Positions 1 to 11,237 are shown, counted from the first letter of the stretch. The stretch is DNA of 64,000 nt from Cadophora sp. MPI-SDFR-AT-0126 (GCA_020747065.1 JAGMVK010000015.1:1054001-1118000), one strand, 5' to 3'. The notes: generated from the sequence alone by a model not told the origin. Made by a program: numbers and translations.

Positions 1-1
1 C

Positions 2-466
2 GCCGCCATCACCGAGGCGATCCCTCCCGCAAGACTCGCGGTCCGCGAAGCTGAGGCCGTAGGTCTCGTCCCACGAGCCCTTCAAGTCTGCACGATCATC
101 GGCTCCAGCTCCAGCGTCAACTGCAGATATCACGCCACGACTGGTTCTTCCATCATCACTACTTTCGCTAAGGGGACCGGCCATGACTTTACGTGCTATG
201 CTGTCGGCGAATGCATTAATGGGAATTGGTGAGCACTACCTACTTATTATTGACACTTCCTAGGCGTTCTAGAGTTTTATAGTTTTATCAGCTAACGAGT
301 GAGGCAGCACCTGGGACTACGCGGTCAACTGGGATTGCTTCGTAAGTGGGTACTATACCAGCTCCAACTGCAATACCTGTAAGCTATCTTTATTCCCTAG
401 AGCTTGTAAGAGCCGATCACAACTAACTTTCTGTTAGCAAACTTGCCAGTCTGTGGCTTCTCTTAG
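2..466 (+). CDS. 3' part of a small secreted cysteine-rich protein with an SH3b-like pattern
   Basis: The gene runs off the left edge, so start and signal peptide are missing. Three exons join in frame: 2-228, 308-378 and 438-466 (stop TAG 464-466). The introns are 229-307 (GTGAGC..AG, branch GCTAAC) and 379-437 (GTAAGC..AG, branch AACTAAC). The visible product is about 108 residues. Its C-terminal ~75 residues carry eight cysteines and the order VNCRYHATTGSSIITTF, then a Lys-Gly turn, then tryptophans and FVSGYYTSSNC. That matches the layout of SH3b folds (VNxRxxPSTSSxVxxxLxKG ... W..V.GYY). Fungal proteins of this kind are usually secreted, and some may be effectors. A PRAL site just before the first cysteine could be a propeptide junction. 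The fold assignment is by eye; the exon structure is much firmer. Confidence 0.7.
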
Positions 467-804
467 ATCAATCTGAAGGTCAGGTTTTGGAAATCGTTGA
501 TCTTTAAAACTATTACAATACCGCCTAAATTGATACGGAAGGGCATTACTGGAATATCCGGGATTGGTGTGATGGATTATCTTTCTCTCTCTGAATAAGT
601 ATTGAGCTAGGCTAGGACTTGGGTCGTGAGGGGCGGGAGGAGAGAAGAGGGTTAGCTTTTTACAAAGGCAATAAAAATCATTACGCTCGTTAACTCTCTT
701 TTTTAGAAAATCGATTTTCTCTCTTATTACCGTAAACTTCTTAGGGTTTAAGGTTTGGGTTTGATTGAGTTCTATTCATTATTATTAAATTAAATTGAGT
801 TAAT
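467..804. other. Intergenic, no gene seen
   Basis: This is the 3' flank of the cysteine-rich gene, grading into AT-rich sequence. No open frame, RNA gene or repeat could be supported. Confidence 0.5.
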
Positions 805-1732
805 TGTTACGGACGCTCCTAGGCGACCGCGGGGTTCCAGGGGGAGATGTCCTAAGAGCTAGCGCACCCCTAGGAACCGAATAGTTCCTAGGAGGGCAGC
901 TCCCAGGAGCTAATAAGAATCTAGGACCCACTTGTACTATAAAGTAGCTTAATAGAGTAAATAATAAGATAGCTATGCCTTTGACGTTAGTTAAAGGTTA
1001 AATGCGAGGGTTGTTCTTTCCCCTTAGAGTAGGGGTCTGTTTTTTAAGCAAGTAGTCATGTGTTAGGAACTAGTCTTAGTGCAAATAAGCGATTTTTAAA
1101 GTTTTAAAATCCTTAGCGAAGTCTTAGCATAAAATTTACTCCTAACCACCTAAATATTTTATAACTGTCTTAAGTAATAAGGCCGCAGCTAAGTTAGGAG
1201 GGACTAGGGCGTTATAATTAAGGACATCTTAGTCGAGGGCGTTATAATTAAGGGCATCTTAATTAAGAGCGTCTCAGTCGAGGGCATCTCAGTGGAGGGC
1301 ATCTCAGTCGAGGGCGTCTCAGTCGAGGGCATCTCAATCAAGAGCATCTCAATTAAGGGCATCTCAGTCAAGGGCGTCTCAGTAGTAATTCGCAGTTCAA
1401 TCAATTCAACGTCAAAGGCCTGCGTCGCCCACCGGGCGGCCATAGTATCAAGCTACGGGATTACGCGACCTAGGGTCACGTGATTAGGGACTGCCTGGAC
1501 CGATAGACCGCTAAAGGTCTAGCGGTCGCAGCAGTCCTAATACCTACGAAGGTCTTATAAAAGACTAGTACGTCTGTTATTAGATAAGAGCTTCGTACTT
1601 AACTTAAAATAGTATTCTCACCTAATACTTAGTAACTGCCTTTAACTGTCTACGTGATACACCTACTTCTTAATTATCAGAGATCAATCGCAGCCTTCTG
1701 TATTTGCACCGAGTAAATACCGGACCGTTACA
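805..1732. repeat. Probable long terminal repeat (single copy in window)
   Basis: The block starts TGTTACGGAC and ends CCGGACCGTTACA, giving TG..CA ends with an imperfect terminal inverted repeat as in fungal Ty3/gypsy LTRs. TCTTATAAAAGAC near 1553-1565 is a plausible TATA box. A perfect 9-bp inverted repeat (CCTAGGAAC / GTTCCTAGG) lies at 869-892. The flanks (TTAAT and AAAGT) do not form a target-site duplication. AT-rich sequence resembling a decayed element interior follows to about 1915, so this may be one LTR of a truncated element. No second copy is present to confirm the ends. Confidence 0.45.
1207..1386. repeat. 15-bp minisatellite, about 12 units
   Basis: Twelve tandem units of 15 bp with consensus close to GGGCATCTCAGTCGA. 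Units 1 and 3 share the variant GGGCGTTATAATTAA, suggesting an older two-unit duplication. Because 15 is a multiple of three, the array is open in several frames on both strands, which explains repetitive ORFs there; I do not treat them as genes. Confidence 0.9.
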
Positions 1733-2002
1733 AAAGTGTTAAACTAATCTAAATTCTAAGTTCACGACTATAAAGGCTATTAAAGAAGCTTAAACTTTAG
1801 TTAGAGAACGAGAAATTAGAGCGATAAATTCGGATTTAGCTAAAGATTCTAACGTTATAGAAGATTGTATAAAAGTAAAGGAATCGTAGACTTATTAAGT
1901 ATTAAATAAGAATTATTGTTTTTAAGCGAGGTGTCCCAAAGGCAGGGGTGTCCCAAAGGGTGGGGGGGACTTATACTATCTCCGGGTATCAAGCTTTCAA
2001 CA
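1733..2002. other. AT-rich flank, no gene seen
   Basis: Low-complexity AT-rich sequence follows the LTR-like block, possibly decayed element interior. A short G-rich tract (AAAGGGTGGGGGGGAC) lies at about 1957-1972, just past the 3' end of the HET pseudogene. Confidence 0.4.
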
Positions 2003-4089
2003 TCAATGCAGCTCAAAGCTCTCAAATCCCCTTATCCCATCTTTGATATCTTTGACAGCCTTTCCCTCCATATACCCCTGCAAGAACGCATCTCCCACAT
2101 TCCTGTACTCACCATCCTCCTCCTCTTTCCTCTCCCTCAAAATAAGAGGCACGCGATATCCTAATATGGCCACGATGTGATCACCAACCTCCGCCCCCTG
2201 CGGCCCAATCTCACACTCCTTCCCATCAACAACAATAAACCTCCTTTTCCGACACTGCGGTGCTATATTCCAAATATTCACCTCCGCCTTCCTCTTCTCT
2301 AGCTCGATAACCGGCTTTGCCAAATCCCCCAGGATAAGGAACAAAATCTTATCCCACGGCTTATATATCGAAAGAGCGATTTTTATATCCGCCAGTGTTA
2401 TCTCTTCCATCTCCTTAATCTTCTCTGGCGCTAAATGCGAAATTAGTCGATAGAAACTGCCGTGGTTGACGATATCTACGAGTGATTGACGCCCCATGAT
2501 GTCTCGACGGCCTGTGGAGTAGAAGAGCAGCCATCAAGGTGTCGAAAACGGGAACGAAGTTGAATTCCTCGTCGACGAAATCGGGAATTGCCTGACCGGC
2601 AGCGGCGACACCAAGCACGTGGTTGGGGAGGAGATAGGCATCGGCGGTGCTGCCGGTTCCTGAAGCGTTGAAGGTGTTGTGGGGGTAGTCGTAGCAGTCG
2701 ATGCGGATCTTCTCTGCGATATTTTTGTTTGCCCAAATGGGGACCCATGAGGGGAGGATTTTGTGGTCTGCTGGGGCTTTATTTTTGGCAAGGAGGCTGA
2801 GATATTTTTCTTCGATAACGATGGATGTGACGACGTTCTGGAAGAGGATGCGGGGTTAGAGAGTAGTCGATGGGGACTCGGGCCAGGATGTCAGGGGATA
2901 TGATCCCGAGCAGGCTGTAGACTTTATCTCGTGGGTTGGTGGCTTTCTTGACTCGATGGCAAACGAGGGCTTAGCGTAAAGTAGTAAGCTCTTCCTCTTT
3001 GGCGTCGTCCTTTCGTGCCACTTGATTGGGACCGTGTTGAGGAGGTACCATGAGAGATGCCCAACTGCGGTGCTGTAGAATGCATTTGCTATCTATGAGG
3101 ACTGCTTCTTGGGCCAGTGCCTTGAGAATGCTATCAATATCTTCCCACGACAAAGAGTCGCTTCCACAGCGGAGGACCACTCGTTTGGCCAGAGCAACTT
3201 CTTGCACCACCCAAGACGGCTGCCAGTATTGTCGGTTGAAAAGTCTAATGACTGCATAGGTGTCCTGTACAACACTCTCGGGCGCAGCCTCATGAGGATC
3301 TGCAGGCTCGACTCCGTTGTACACGGTCTCCTTTATTCCATTTTTAAGAAATAAGCGCAAGAGCTTGAATGCACTTCGGGATTGGTTATACACTTCTCCA
3401 AGCCACGTGACCATGCGTATGGCCTCATGGTAGACAATTTCCATTTTCCCAACCTGTTCGTTTCGCTCCGGAACATCTGCTTGGTTGATGCACAGAGCAT
3501 CAACCCACAGAGTTCTCTCATCTTCGCCGGTGAAGAGCTGGCGCAAGGCTGTGTCAAATTCTTATATTTGCGTGCCTCACTCTTCTAAAAGCAGAGTGAG
3601 AATAGGTTTATATACATAAGTAAGAGCTTCTAGAGCTCTCTATGCCTTACAAATCAAGCTCTATTCCAGAGCGCTCCACGATTTACGTGATCGCTTGGAT
3701 CACCTAAATCAACAGGCTGCCTCGAGGTTCTTCGTCACTGAGATAACATGCCCGTCGACAATGATGGTCTTGTTGAGGCCGGCATCTCCGCTCTCGTCAC
3801 ACCAAGTGTACGACAGAGCTTCGTATTGGGGCTTCTCATCGAGCGATGCATGGCTGAGCGTGCAGTTCACCTGACCATCGACCTTAGAGGGCTTAGACTT
3901 GCGGGGAAGTCGTATCTCGTTCCGAATACGGTCTAAAGGCTTGTATGGATAGGGATTTGATGAAGCAAGCGGAGCGCGAAGCATATAACTAGCATGGTAG
4001 ATGTTTCTGATGCTGGTCCATTCGCGACCTTCCGCCGTTCTCCACCTAACCGCCCTAAACTCTTTATTGGTCTGGAAGTAGTGCTCCAT
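2003..4089 (-). pseudogene. HET-domain (heterokaryon incompatibility) pseudogene
   Basis: HET proteins trigger incompatibility and cell death after non-self recognition. Read from 4089 down: an N-terminal part (to about 3715) holds the HET opening motif YEALSYTW; a second part (3546-2971) holds LWVDALCINQADVPERNEQV and the WVVQEVALAKRVVLRCG block; a third (about 2975-2500) runs on in other frames with NPRDKVYSLLG; and 2497-2003 gives the usual C-terminus with IGPQGAEVGD, VPLILR and VGDAFLQGYMEG. At least three lesions are visible: a 163-bp insertion (3552-3714), an in-frame stop just after residue LTTLR near 2970, and frameshifts near 2860 and 2500. Family assignment is secure; loss of function is a strong inference. 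Confidence 0.9.
3552..3714. mobile_element. 163-bp TG..CA insertion inside the HET pseudogene (solo-LTR-like)
   Basis: The insert begins TGTCAAATTC and ends AAATCAACA and is flanked by perfect 5-bp direct repeats GGCTG (3547-3551 and 3715-3719). Removing it and one GGCTG brings the HET frames on either side together at a conserved spot. TG..CA ends and a 5-bp duplication are what integrases of LTR elements leave, so a short solo LTR or terminal-repeat element in miniature is likely. It contains a hairpin (CTCACTCT 3576-3583 / AGAGTGAG 3593-3600). A SINE is a less likely alternative: no poly-A tail or A/B box was seen. Confidence 0.8.
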
Positions 4090-4339
4090 ACTTCACGAAT
4101 AGTAAGAGGCCTACACCCCAAAGCACTTGACCTTCTACAACAAGGAATTAACTGCAAACTATCAAAGTGAGATTCGGGACTTACGGATGGTCTGAGAAGA
4201 TTGGGTTCGAAGATGGGCCTCGACAGAGGGGTAGGTAACTCGCGATCTCGAAGGTTTGCTAAATTAAAAAGGTGAGAATGCTACGGCCACAGAGACGGAG
4301 AGTTTGATAAATGGCAATAGCGATCAAGTCTAGGGGCTG

Positions 4340-4700
4340 TGCTGTAAGAGGGGATAGCTCAAGGGTTGTTGTACTCTTAGGGCAAGCTAGTTGAGGCTGA
4401 GCAGATGTACAAGCGGGCGTTGCAAGGCTACAAGAAGACGCTCGGTACAGACAATATTATCACTTATATCCTAGCGTTATACACAATCTGGGGCCTCGGC
4501 TCTCTCTTCGAATTTCAAGCTGATATAACCGAAGCTAGGACAATTATTCAAAAGCTTTAATTGGATACGAGAAAGTCTTTGGACCTGATCATCCTAGCTC
4601 TCGGAGTTTGCGGGACAAACTTTATGCTCTGGATGCTGTGATGGAGAACAAGGCCCTGGTAAAGGTAGAAGATCCTGTGAACAACCCTCAAGGAGGACCG
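4340..4700 (+). pseudogene. TPR (kinesin-light-chain-like) repeat remnant
   Basis: Translation around 4386-4450 gives AEQMYKRALQGYKKTLGTDN, the hallmark of the 42-residue TPR repeats found at the C-terminus of fungal NLR-like and patatin-TPR proteins. A second, more degraded unit follows (ADITEARTIIQKL, then a stop and frameshift near 4560). No ATP-binding or effector domain is present nearby. It looks like the broken tail of a larger NLR-type gene, but only this piece can be identified. Confidence 0.5.
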
Positions 4701-6188
4701 TCGCATCTAGGTTCTAAAGAAACTACATCAAAATCAAAACGTCACCATCTGTTCCGAAAATTTGGTTTCAAATAAGTCGGCTTTACCGCGATAGATTTTT
4801 GTATAATATTTCCCGTATATACATCGACCACTTGATGTAGCCAAACTCGTACCAGCGAATGACAATCCACTTGACATGGGAGCCGGTGATGGTGAAACAA
4901 AAAGTGTGAGGTTATATCGCCTGATGGAGGTCAACTATAGACCTATGGCCAATCAGGACGGAAACTTGTCCATGATGGACCTTTATGAACGGCTTGGGTT
5001 CTGTGTATGGCATCCTGGGGTGATGTTGATGAGGGGAGGGGAATGTGAGCAGGATGCGAAGTGAGGACGCGCACAGACTTGCTAACCGCATTCCCTGCCA
5101 AGACAGTGAGATGTATATAGAATTAGAACATATAATCATCTTCCAAATATGTAAGGAAAAATAGATGAGTTCAATAATCACCGGCACCACTTGTGCTCAG
5201 AAATTGGCCTTGCTTCTGTCCTTGCGGTTAAACACACTGGTATTAGATTCTTTGTTGAATTTAAAGATTCTTCAAGCAGTGTTTGCTCAACTGGGTAGAA
5301 GCTTGTTCCACACCTCCCGGAAATAGAATACCTCGTCCTGCATCCAAAAACGGCTCGAAGTAATCAGGCGTTGAATGGAGACAGTTGCATTGGCAACGCA
5401 CCTCCAAGCCAACACTTTCAAGCGCCAGTCTCACAGTGAAACTAAGCCATAAGATATGGCATCCTAAACTACTTCTTCGGGGTATGAGCTGTGCAAGGCC
5501 CATTTGCTTTCTAGTAGTGGGTTCTAGATGTACACTCCACTTGTAGACTCCTGAAGCTCAACCTAGGTATAGAAAAATGGGGCTGCTGGTCGGTATAAAA
5601 GTTCCTTGCCGCCTCAAGCCCACGAATTATTCATCGACGTTGATCAAAAAGAGTTGTGTAGAAGGGACGCTTAATTTCCGATCTCTGTCGCCCAAGACTT
5701 CAAACTAGAGATTTAACATCTGACACTCGTTAATGTCATCCGCGATGTGTCAAAGAAATCTGGAGGCTAGACTTAGCCAAGTGATAGCGGAAGCAGAGAA
5801 TCAATTAGGCTGGAAGCTTATTACTGCTCGCGGTACGTCACACATCTCCTCACAGGAACCTACTGACAGTCTCAGGATACACTGGCATGCAGATGGGTGC
5901 AAAATATGCAACCATCGGTCCTTTAATTCTCACCACAACCGACGAAGAACTTCAGTCTTGGAAACACCACAACTACAGGTGCTAACTTGTCTCTTCCCCA
6001 CCACACAGAATGAACTATGTTACCATAGCGAGATATTATATTGAACTTTGCCAAGAAGCTTCTATCTCCTCATAGCCCTGGAATGGCATGCAAATCACAT
6101 TCCGTCACCTTTCCTGGGGTACTTCTATAATCAAACGATCACCGAGCCCAAGGTCTGGCAAGTGCTGCCATGTCCATAACAAATGAAC
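4701..6188. other. Intergenic, no supportable gene
   Basis: Several ORFs of 60-100 codons occur on both strands (for example 5733-6044 plus and 5261-5503 minus). None shows a family motif, splice-consistent extension or clear codon bias, so none is annotated. Confidence 0.4.
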
Positions 6189-7967
6189 TCATTGCTCCAC
6201 ATGATCATTCAGCTTGAAACCTCCATCCCCATGATGCACAAGCTGCATTGTGACCTTGTTGTCATCCTTTGTTGGGAACGCCAAATTCGTCAAGTGGCGT
6301 TTTCCGTCTTTCAAAAGATTGCTTGGGTCCGTAAGCAAAAATGAGAGAGGTCCATCAACAATAATACTCCGATCGCATTTGAAAGTCAGCCACGCAAGGG
6401 GGAACACCGATAAGGTCAACAAAAGGTTTACAAAAAGCCAGCCGTAAACTCTCGGGAAGGACACGGTAGCCTGCAGGCGGGGTTCTGCAATTTTCGCCAC
6501 CAGAGTCGTCGTGTTGGGGTCAAAGTTTCGCTGCAGCATATCCCAAGAACCCTGATAAGAATACTTTATCAGATTCTCCGTGTAGTTGAAGAGATTGCCC
6601 CACGTGTCTAGCGATGAAGTGTTCATGATTGCCACCATGCTCATCACGTCTGGGAGCAAGTACAGCGCTTCGTTGACCCATGGGCCTGCCACTATATCCT
6701 CTGCTTTGGGGTCTTCATTGCTTTCCACTACTTGGCTGGAGATGTAGGTGCTTCTTGGGGCGGTTGTAACACCAACAGTAAAGTTGATTTCCAGATATGT
6801 AAAATGGAGCTGGCTACCGGAGGTAGACGTACTGAAGCTATTGTTCGGCTGGGGATATCCGAATCCGTCGACCAAGTACGGGGCATCATTATATTCCTTG
6901 CCAAGGAGAACGATGGCAGTCATCACCCCAGAGAACTTGAATGATGTGGGATAAACAGATTCCGAACGAAACAAATCATCGTCGCTCATGTTACCACTAT
7001 ATGGAGACTTGAGTGTTGTATTCGTTTGGTCAAACAGTACGGCGTTACCGGGGTAGTTGACGTATGAGAAAGGAGTAGAGTCAGTGATACTGAGAAGTTT
7101 CGACACGTCCGCAACGGCGTCGACGATTTCTGGCACTGAACCCGTAGGCCATGTGATACTATGAACCACGATGCATGGCATGCTCACATTAGCCAGCCCT
7201 GAGTTGAGCGGAAGCTGGTTATCATTGACTACGTGGCGACACCGCTTCTGAGCATCCCTTGTGTCAGCGCTCCCATTTGTCGACCCCCAAGCCAAATTCG
7301 CCATCCCCGCTGCTCTCCTCACGGCTCCTTGGCGATCTTGCAGCTTTGATCCATACCAACCCCAAAGGTTGAAATTCGCGGCTGGATTCGCTGACTCTAC
7401 CTTCGATTCACCCACTTCCTCAAAGGTAGCGGCCCAATTCACCGATCCCTCGAGCAAGGGGGCGATATACATTTGCGGAAAATTGGCCAACAGAATAATC
7501 ATCACAAGTCCACTTATGCCTCTGACTTTCCTTCGAGGTATGTTCGGCCATGCCATCATCCTACTAAACTGTGCGATTGTCATTCCGGATTTCTCGAGCT
7601 CGGCAAATGCGCATTGTGCTAACGAAGTGGAGCACCAGATAGTAACGAGAACACTGAGGAGGATGATGGCGGCCGAGACTAGACTTGTGATATCGCTGGA
7701 ACGAAAGGTGAACCTTCCATTTGAAGAACGTGGTGTGGAATCGCCGTCGAGAGCTTTGTAATCGTGAACGCCATAGAACATAGCGAGGGACAGTCCGATA
7801 CAGCCGAGTAGGTGCAAGATGAGCACATACCAGGCCTTAAACATTACCCCAATCCCGTTTTTTGGTGTAGCTTCATGGTCAGGTGTAACCTCAGGGTCGG
7901 GTTTAACCTCAGAGTTGGGTATGATTGCGGAGGCATAAGCGTCTACTTCCTCCTTTTTGTCGACCAT
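6189..7967 (-). CDS. Fungal integral membrane protein, four predicted TM helices, uncharacterised
   Basis: A single-exon ORF of 592 residues with normal base composition. Hydrophobic segments lie at about residues 42-67, 94-117, 150-172 and 507-529, leaving a ~330-residue central domain. That domain is rich in N-glycosylation sequons (NGS, NVS, NTT, NMS, NNS, NFT, NTS, NYT), so it probably faces outside the cell or the secretory lumen. The N-terminal ~40 residues are acidic and Pro-rich with a short repeat (S/T-EVKPDPEVTPDHEATP), and the C-terminus is a hydrophilic cytoplasmic tail. The architecture recurs among uncharacterised proteins of Pezizomycotina, but I do not recognise a named domain and no function is assigned. 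The start at 7967 is the only upstream Met before the first helix. Confidence 0.75.
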   Translation of the reverse strand: MVDKKEEVDAYASAIIPNSEVKPDPEVTPDHEATPKNGIGVMFKAWYVLILHLLGCIGLSLAMFYGVHDYKALDGDSTPRSSNGRFTFRSSDITSLVSAAIILLSVLVTIWCSTSLAQCAFAELEKSGMTIAQFSRMMAWPNIPRRKVRGISGLVMIILLANFPQMYIAPLLEGSVNWAATFEEVGESKVESANPAANFNLWGWYGSKLQDRQGAVRRAAGMANLAWGSTNGSADTRDAQKRCRHVVNDNQLPLNSGLANVSMPCIVVHSITWPTGSVPEIVDAVADVSKLLSITDSTPFSYVNYPGNAVLFDQTNTTLKSPYSGNMSDDDLFRSESVYPTSFKFSGVMTAIVLLGKEYNDAPYLVDGFGYPQPNNSFSTSTSGSQLHFTYLEINFTVGVTTAPRSTYISSQVVESNEDPKAEDIVAGPWVNEALYLLPDVMSMVAIMNTSSLDTWGNLFNYTENLIKYSYQGSWDMLQRNFDPNTTTLVAKIAEPRLQATVSFPRVYGWLFVNLLLTLSVFPLAWLTFKCDRSIIVDGPLSFLLTDPSNLLKDGKRHLTNLAFPTKDDNKVTMQLVHHGDGGFKLNDHVEQ

Positions 7968-8395
7968 CTCTTGATCGCGACGTCCTGCCCTGGCGTGAGA
8001 AGTGCTGGGATGTGTTGTGCGTTGGCTTGGAATTGCCAGTTCGACAGTAACAAGATGTTGGATATTAGAAACTAATTGCTTTAAGGCCCAAGGATGCTTA
8101 AATTCTATACCCTTCGATCAACAAAAAGCCCCCAGGGTGTGCTGGCAAACACGCCGAGTATCATCTCTTCTTCTATGTACTGCATACAAAATCAAGCTAA
8201 GTGACACATGGTTATCAACAATTGGTCAATAAATAGAATATCCTGCAGTCTTCATGCGGAGGTTGCCGCCACAGCTTTCAGCTGTTCAGCCCAAAACTCG
8301 CTTCGAGCAATGACTTATGGCACTAAGCACGCACCCAAGCTATTCATGTACATAACGGGCTGATACCTTGTGGTCACATTCGACAGAGCGTTGAA
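7968..8395. other. Upstream region of the membrane-protein gene
   Basis: It should contain the promoter of the minus-strand gene at 6189-7967. I see no clear TATA or CCAAT element and no gene. Confidence 0.4.
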
Positions 8396-8959
8396 TTGGA
8401 AACACATGTTCGGAGCCTGACGACAAGAATCTCGAAATCTATTAGTGCCCTAACGAGCCTGTCCGGTTCCACGTGGGGAGCTAGCGTTACGGAGCTGAGA
8501 AGGATCTACCATGCGGTCGCGATTCCCCAGATGATGTATGGCTGCTCAGCATGGTCTGTGGCGCAAGGACGCGGAGAAAGTTATACAATGCAGAGCATCG
8601 ACCATTACATAAGGGCAACACATCTCCGCGTCAATCAGCTGACTTGCTTGACCTACTTAGCTATTCTTTGTAGCGTCGGACCAACATGTTTTGCCGTGAA
8701 AGCCATTGTACCTTCGCCTGTTCAAGAAGCTGGAGATGAGCCAAGGGACACAAGATGGAGAAAGATAGCCAACGAGTTCTTCCCAAGGACAAACACAAGA
8801 GTTGTGGAGTTAGATCAGGCGGTTGCACTGCTGGCAGGGATGACTGTGCTTGGGTTCAGCCTCTATTCAGCGGCAGATGAATGGTACAGGAGATGGTGGG
8901 AGGAAGAGAAGAAAAGGAGAGAAGAAGAAGCCGGCCGGCGATGGATCAGATTTCAGTAA
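8396..8959 (+). pseudogene. Tad1-type LINE reverse-transcriptase fragment fused to an unrelated ORF tail
   Basis: Codons for about residues 1-55 give RISKSISALTSLSGSTWG, ELRRIYHAVAIPQM and MYGCSAWS. This is the thumb/connection segment just after the RT domain of fungal Tad-clade non-LTR retrotransposons. From about residue 105 the frame continues into a Glu/Arg-rich tail (WWEEEKKRREEEAGRRW) unlike the RT. Frame-shifted coding-like sequence continues to about 9060. No Met-containing RT core, endonuclease or RNase H piece is adjacent, so this is a truncated element copy read through into flanking DNA. Confidence 0.6.
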
Positions 8960-9113
8960 TGAAGAACGGAGGGAACAGACACCTACTGGAACTAGAATTC
9001 ATGATCAGAAGTATTCCAGGTCTTTTGAGGGCGAAAGCTGGCTTGGCTCATACGTGAGGCCAAGAACATGTGGCTGTGTAGATGCGGGGATAATGCAACT
9101 AGCGTCTTGGTAA

Positions 9114-11237
9114 CGTGGCTTTGTTTAAATTCTAATAGTATTCTAGGCGGAACCGATTTTAAGTTATAGTTTCAAATATTATTAACTTACTTAAAACCTT
9201 ATTAAATACTTCTCTTTAATATAAGAAATATTAAAAAGGGATAGCTTAGGTGGGTTAAAGGGTTATAAGTAATTAAAGTAATAAGGGAGTAACTAAAGGC
9301 TTATATTTTTTTTTAAAAAAAAAAAACTAAATTAAATTATTACTTTAATTACTTTAAAATAATACCACATTCAACTATTCTTATGTGTAATATATAATTC
9401 AACTTACTATACTAAACTCTTGCTTACAATAAATAAGCTTTTAAAATAATAATATTATTAAAAAACTTTAAATATTTAATATTTAGTTTATTGAGGCCAT
9501 AGAGAGAACCCCTCAAATATAAACATCTTGACCTTTAATTATTAGATTTCAAGTTTTAGCTCTAATATTATATTAACTTATCAAAGGTTTTAGGCTTTTA
9601 AAAAAGTAATTAAATTGACTAAATAAGTAATAGCGCTATTATTAAATAAAGTAAACTTTTCAAAAACGTAATAATTTATATTAATTATAATACAAATTCC
9701 GAAAGCTATTAAAGTTTTATTAAGTAACTTTAAATTAATAATATAAGTATTAATATTCCTGAGATATTTTATTACTACTAAAATAACCAGTCTTAGTATT
9801 ACTAGTATTAAAATAAAAGAAGAGTAATTTTTAAAAGTTATTTCTTTAGTGCTGTTTCTTATTATTACTTGTTTTTAACCTTTTTTAATAAATACTTAAT
9901 TAAGCTTAAGGAACTCTTTTTAAGTTTAACTTAGTTTTCTTTAAACCCTTTTTATAAAGAGTTAGTTACGTAATCTTGTACTAATTATTTTATTATTATA
10001 ATATTAAAGTTCAGAATACTTGATTACTTTATATTTATAAAAATTTATTTTGTAAAAGCAAGTATTAAAGGTAATACTTATTAGGAGAGCTTATTATACT
10101 GTAAGAACATTCAATTTATTATTAAATGAAATATATAAACTAACTGTTTTATTTTAACTAAAGATTATAAGAGATTTTTTATTAAGCGCCAAAGGTTAAT
10201 TAATTTATTAAAGTAATATATATTTATTAAGAAAATAAATAGTATTATCCCTTAATAGCTTTAAGTATTACTTGTAAACCTATTTTAATACGAGCTTTTT
10301 TTTTATATAGCTTTCATAAGCTACTTTTTATTTTCAAAGTGATACTTCAAAGTTATAATAAGTATTTCTTTATAAATTACTTATACTTTTATTTAAATAT
10401 TAATTTCTAAAAGAGCATAGTTTTTCTTTAATACTTTAAAGAGTAATTGAAGAATCCATAACTTTAGTTTAATTAACTTATTTAATATTATTTTGAATTA
10501 CTCTTTTATAACCTTATATTATTATATAATACTTTAATGAATCAAGAAATTAATTATTTCTTAAATTCACTTACAAGCTATGTAATAAGCTTAAGCCTTT
10601 TTATTTATTATATTGGCTTTATTATATACTTCTTTATTAAGGTAATATATATTAAAGTAATTATTATTATATTGATTAATTAATAGTATTACATTTAATT
10701 TAGGTCTTTTAAATTTACGTACTTGTTTATTTTAATCTTATAATATTTGCTTTTTAAAGTTATATACTAAAGTCTTTTTTTTACCTTAAGTTTTTCTTAA
10801 ATTATTAAGTATCTTTGCTTAAAGAGTATTTTTAAGAATATTAAAAGTAACTAAAGGAATAAGATTAATTAACGTTTTTATTTTATAGAAAATATAAAAA
10901 GGTGTAAAAGCTTAAAACTATAGGATATAAGTACGCTTATTAATAATTAAGTAATATTTAATTATTAAAAAGAAGATCAAATTGTTGCTGGAATATTCCC
11001 AAGTTAGGTAGAGGAAGCTGAAGGTACAATTGTGTTTGTGTGAATAAGGGTATTCACGAAATCGACGTGAATACGAAGGATAGGTGACACAGAGGTTGCA
11101 GGACATAAAGAGCACTCGACGCTAGCTAATTCGGGATTAGCCTATGACAAGAGACCTATATAGGTTCTCTTGTCGACACTTTAGAGTAGCTCTTTAAACT
11201 TGAATATTACATGGAATATAATTAAAGCTTTGCACTG
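9114..11237. other. AT-rich block, RIP-like, no gene recognised
   Basis: Very AT-rich sequence dense with TAA/TTA, continuous with the nested transposons to its right. It is probably a decayed repeat, but no TIR, LTR or protein motif could be recognised. The last ~120 bp (11100-11237) has higher GC and contains a hairpin. Confidence 0.5.
11146..11174. repeat. Near-perfect 29-nt palindrome (hairpin)
   Basis: GACAAGAGA and TTCTCTTGTC flank the self-complementary core CCTATATAGG, with one unpaired base. It sits about 65 bp outside the left LTR of element A, in a small GC-normal patch. Confidence 0.75.

Noticed and set aside
1207..1386. CRISPR-like array
   Set aside because: Contiguous 15-bp units without spacers in a eukaryotic sequence; a minisatellite.
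1204..1483. Repetitive ORFs on both strands over the minisatellite
   Set aside because: They follow from a 15-bp unit without stops; no start context, homology or splice signal.
10918..11115. 65-codon ORF in the AT-rich block
   Set aside because: Composition reflects RIP-like DNA; no homology signal.
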